Positions 5,354 through 6,920 of a stretch of 6,920 bases of DNA are shown here, in pieces. The position numbers and the translations under genes were made by a program. Positions within the stretch are counted from its first letter, which is position 1; each line of letters begins with the position of its first letter. The stretch spans positions 1 through 6,920 of the forward strand of contig DBWZ01000010.1 in NCBI GenBank assembly GCA_002309345.1, given 5' to 3'. Below the pieces are notes generated by a model. That model worked only from the letters and a program-made list of their open reading frames with translations. It was not told the origin of the DNA and made no database searches. This DNA is from Pseudobutyrivibrio sp. UBA1225. Its GTDB lineage: Bacteria > Bacillota > Clostridia > Lachnospirales > Lachnospiraceae.

Positions 5354-6712
5354 ATGAATTTATCATCGTTTCTAGATCCAGTAAAACTCCAGGATACTCC
5401 AAGACTATTTACCGCTATAGCTGAATGGCTGGCGGTTTTTGTTTATTTTAATATCTATAAAAGACGAAGTAATAATCGTGACTATGTTATTCAGTGCATA
5501 GTTACTTTTTTAGTGCAGACAGCCTTTCAATTTGTGGCAGGACTACTCCCAATCGGATTTTGGATTCCAAGTATGATTACAGCGGTGGCGTTGATGTATG
5601 CGTCACTTTATGTTGTGCTTGATATCAAGCCAAAGGATTGTGGGGTAATAACAACTCATGCTTTCGTTTTGGCAGAGTTTGCCGCCAGTTTATACAAGCA
5701 GATGTACGTGTGGTATGTGCATCTGGTTGACCGAGAGGGCATAGTTGATTCCGTGATAATCATGGTAGTAGTCTATCTTCTTACTTATATCACTTATTAT
5801 CGAATCGAACGTGGTAACATTTCGCCAACTAGAAATCTCAATGTAAATAATAAGGAACTTCTAAGCGTGCTTGCCACAGGTATTGGTGCCTTTATTATGT
5901 CGAATATCAGCTTTATCAATACGCGTACGCCGTTTTCTGCTACTGAGAACATGCTCTATGTCAGAACCTTAGTAGACTTTGGTGGAATGCTCATGCTGAT
6001 GACCGAAATGGGTAGACGAAATGAGTTGGCTGCAAAGAATGAAAACGATGCTATCAACCAATTATTCCAAAAGCAGTATGAGCAGTACAAGCTTGCCGTG
6101 GACAACTCTGAGGCTCTCAGGAAAGAAATGCATGACATGAAGCACTACGTTATGGCTTTAAAAAATGAGGATGATCCTAAGCGTCGTGCTGAGGTTCTAG
6201 AGGACATGGAACAGGCTATAGCTATTCAGGAATCCTTCATGAACACTGGAAACAGAGTAATGGATGTCATCCTTACCACAAAGAGTCTTCAGTGCCAGAA
6301 AAAAGGAATCACGCTGAACGCAATGGTGGATGGCGACTTGCTATCAGACATCCACGTTAAGGATATATGTTCCCTATTTGGTAATCTATTAGACAACGCC
6401 ATTGAAGCGACCCAACAGGTCGAGGACCAAGAAAAACGTCTAATCACATTTTCGGTTAGACCACGCAACCAATTTATCATCGTAGAATGTGAGAACTATT
6501 CTGAAGGAACCAACGTACGCCTAAAAAAGAATCAGCACCGTCGCTTCTTCAAAGGCAGCAACCTGCCAAAGACCACCAAGGAAGACAATGTCAAACACGG
6601 CTTCGGGCTCAAATCCATCTCCCAAGTTGCCGAAAAGTACGGTGGCGCCATGAAAGTCTCCTACGACGACGGCTGGTTCAAGGTCAAAGTACTTTTATCA
6701 TCCAACAACTAG
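5354..6712 (+). CDS. Membrane sensor histidine kinase, GHKL/AgrC type
   Basis: A 452-residue kinase, likely partner of the LytTR regulator encoded just upstream. The N-terminal half is hydrophobic, with about six or seven membrane segments (near 19-35, 45-63, 68-90, 98-118, 132-149, 168-188 and possibly 202-217), as in AgrC-like peptide sensors. A coiled linker (about 222-255) leads to the dimerisation helix with KEMHDMKHY, where H260 is the probable phosphorylated histidine. The GHKL ATP-binding domain follows, with the N box at N344, D347 and N348 (LFGNLLDNAIEA) and the G box GFGLKSI at 416-422. It ends with the usual GG-x-MKVSYDDGWFKVKVLL pattern. All key residues are present. The ATG at 5354 follows AAGGGGAT. 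No AgrB protease or AgrD-like precursor peptide gene is visible nearby, so the signal could be a peptide made elsewhere or something different. Confidence 0.93.
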   Translation: MNLSSFLDPVKLQDTPRLFTAIAEWLAVFVYFNIYKRRSNNRDYVIQCIVTFLVQTAFQFVAGLLPIGFWIPSMITAVALMYASLYVVLDIKPKDCGVITTHAFVLAEFAASLYKQMYVWYVHLVDREGIVDSVIIMVVVYLLTYITYYRIERGNISPTRNLNVNNKELLSVLATGIGAFIMSNISFINTRTPFSATENMLYVRTLVDFGGMLMLMTEMGRRNELAAKNENDAINQLFQKQYEQYKLAVDNSEALRKEMHDMKHYVMALKNEDDPKRRAEVLEDMEQAIAIQESFMNTGNRVMDVILTTKSLQCQKKGITLNAMVDGDLLSDIHVKDICSLFGNLLDNAIEATQQVEDQEKRLITFSVRPRNQFIIVECENYSEGTNVRLKKNQHRRFFKGSNLPKTTKEDNVKHGFGLKSISQVAEKYGGAMKVSYDDGWFKVKVLLSSNN

Positions 6713-6725
6713 CCAGTGACTCCCA

Positions 6726-6759
6726 GGGGCAACCTGCCTAGACTTTTCGCCCTTGCCCC
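6726..6759 (+). other. GC-rich hairpin in the 3' region of the kinase operon
   Basis: GGGGCAA (6726-6732) and TTGCCCC (6753-6759) form a perfect 7-pair stem with a 20-base loop, 13 bases after the kinase stop codon. No T tract follows, so it is not a canonical intrinsic terminator. It sits in a C-rich segment next to repeat copy 2 and may be part of that larger structured element or a 3'-end protecting hairpin. Confidence 0.4.
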
Positions 6760-6776
6760 ACGGCAGCTAAGGCTCC

Positions 6777-6920
6777 ATGCCCTGCTCCGAGGACAATTGA
6801 GCTAAAATTATAGTTTTTCTTAGTTCGATGAGTGGAGCTTCTATCGGGTGTCCGTTCGTCGATTTTACAATTCGGAGGGAATGTATTGTCCCTGACGGAC
6901 ATAATTAGATTTTCAAAAAT
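6777..6920 (+). repeat. Diverged ~140-bp structured repeat, copy 2 (runs off the window)
   Basis: This is the inverted counterpart of 27-165. Conserved blocks are 6791-6822, 6846-6874 and 6887-6902, with weaker similarity up to the window end (a CAAAAAT end block is shared), so the element probably continues beyond 6920. Predicted pairing: CCG/CGG (6787-6789/6873-6875), AATTG/CAATT (6795-6799/6868-6872), TAAAAT/ATTTTA (6803-6808/6862-6867), an internal hairpin CGAT/ATCG (6826-6829/6843-6846) and an end hairpin TGTCC/GGACA (6887-6891/6897-6901). GGACAAT at 6791-6797 is also the perfect complement of ATTGTCC at 6885-6891, which would compete with two of these helices. It lies downstream of the kinase gene in the same direction. 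No protein is encoded here. The family is not recognised. Confidence 0.7.

Noticed and set aside
6726..6759. GC-rich hairpin as an intrinsic terminator of the kinase operon
   Set aside because: The stem is good but no T tract follows the 3' arm, so it is listed only as a hairpin.

Overview
The window looks like chromosomal DNA of a low-GC Gram-positive anaerobe. The best guess is the Lachnospiraceae (Butyrivibrio/Pseudobutyrivibrio-like Clostridia). This is inferred from the AT-rich genes with purine-rich Shine-Dalgarno sites, the HIDVN-type Y-family polymerase, the dCache/HAMP chemoreceptor and the AgrC/AgrA-type two-component pair. No marker fixes the genus. All five intact genes and the one gene remnant are on the + strand.

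Layout. Bases 1-281 hold no gene but carry the first copy of a diverged ~140-bp repeat (about 27-165), then a GC/G-rich stretch with a candidate promoter for the Y-family DNA polymerase gene dinB (282-1523). A good promoter at 1531-1557 precedes an unrecognised 140-residue protein (1605-2027), which ends at a rho-independent terminator (2068-2100). Bases 2100-2235 form a regulatory stretch with a TTGACA promoter and a hairpin/operator-like inverted repeat. It leads into the 3' remnant of a chemoreceptor gene (2236-2487), then a complete 683-residue methyl-accepting chemotaxis protein (2506-4557). A LytTR response regulator (4638-5342) and a GHKL/AgrC-like membrane histidine kinase (5354-6712) follow as a tight two-gene operon. 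The tail (6713-6920) holds a C-rich hairpin and the second copy of the repeat, inverted relative to the first and running off the window end.

How the genes relate. The chemoreceptor probably feeds a CheA/CheW pathway encoded elsewhere. The regulator-kinase pair is a self-contained signalling unit, with no AgrB/AgrD peptide-signal genes in view. dinB is a stand-alone translesion polymerase. Nothing suggests that the genes act together as one system. The most unusual content is non-coding: the inverted pair of structured repeats at the two edges, whose paired arms are kept while an internal hairpin changes sequence. Next is the fossil of a tandem chemoreceptor duplication, in which a start-codon region is joined to the last 78 codons.
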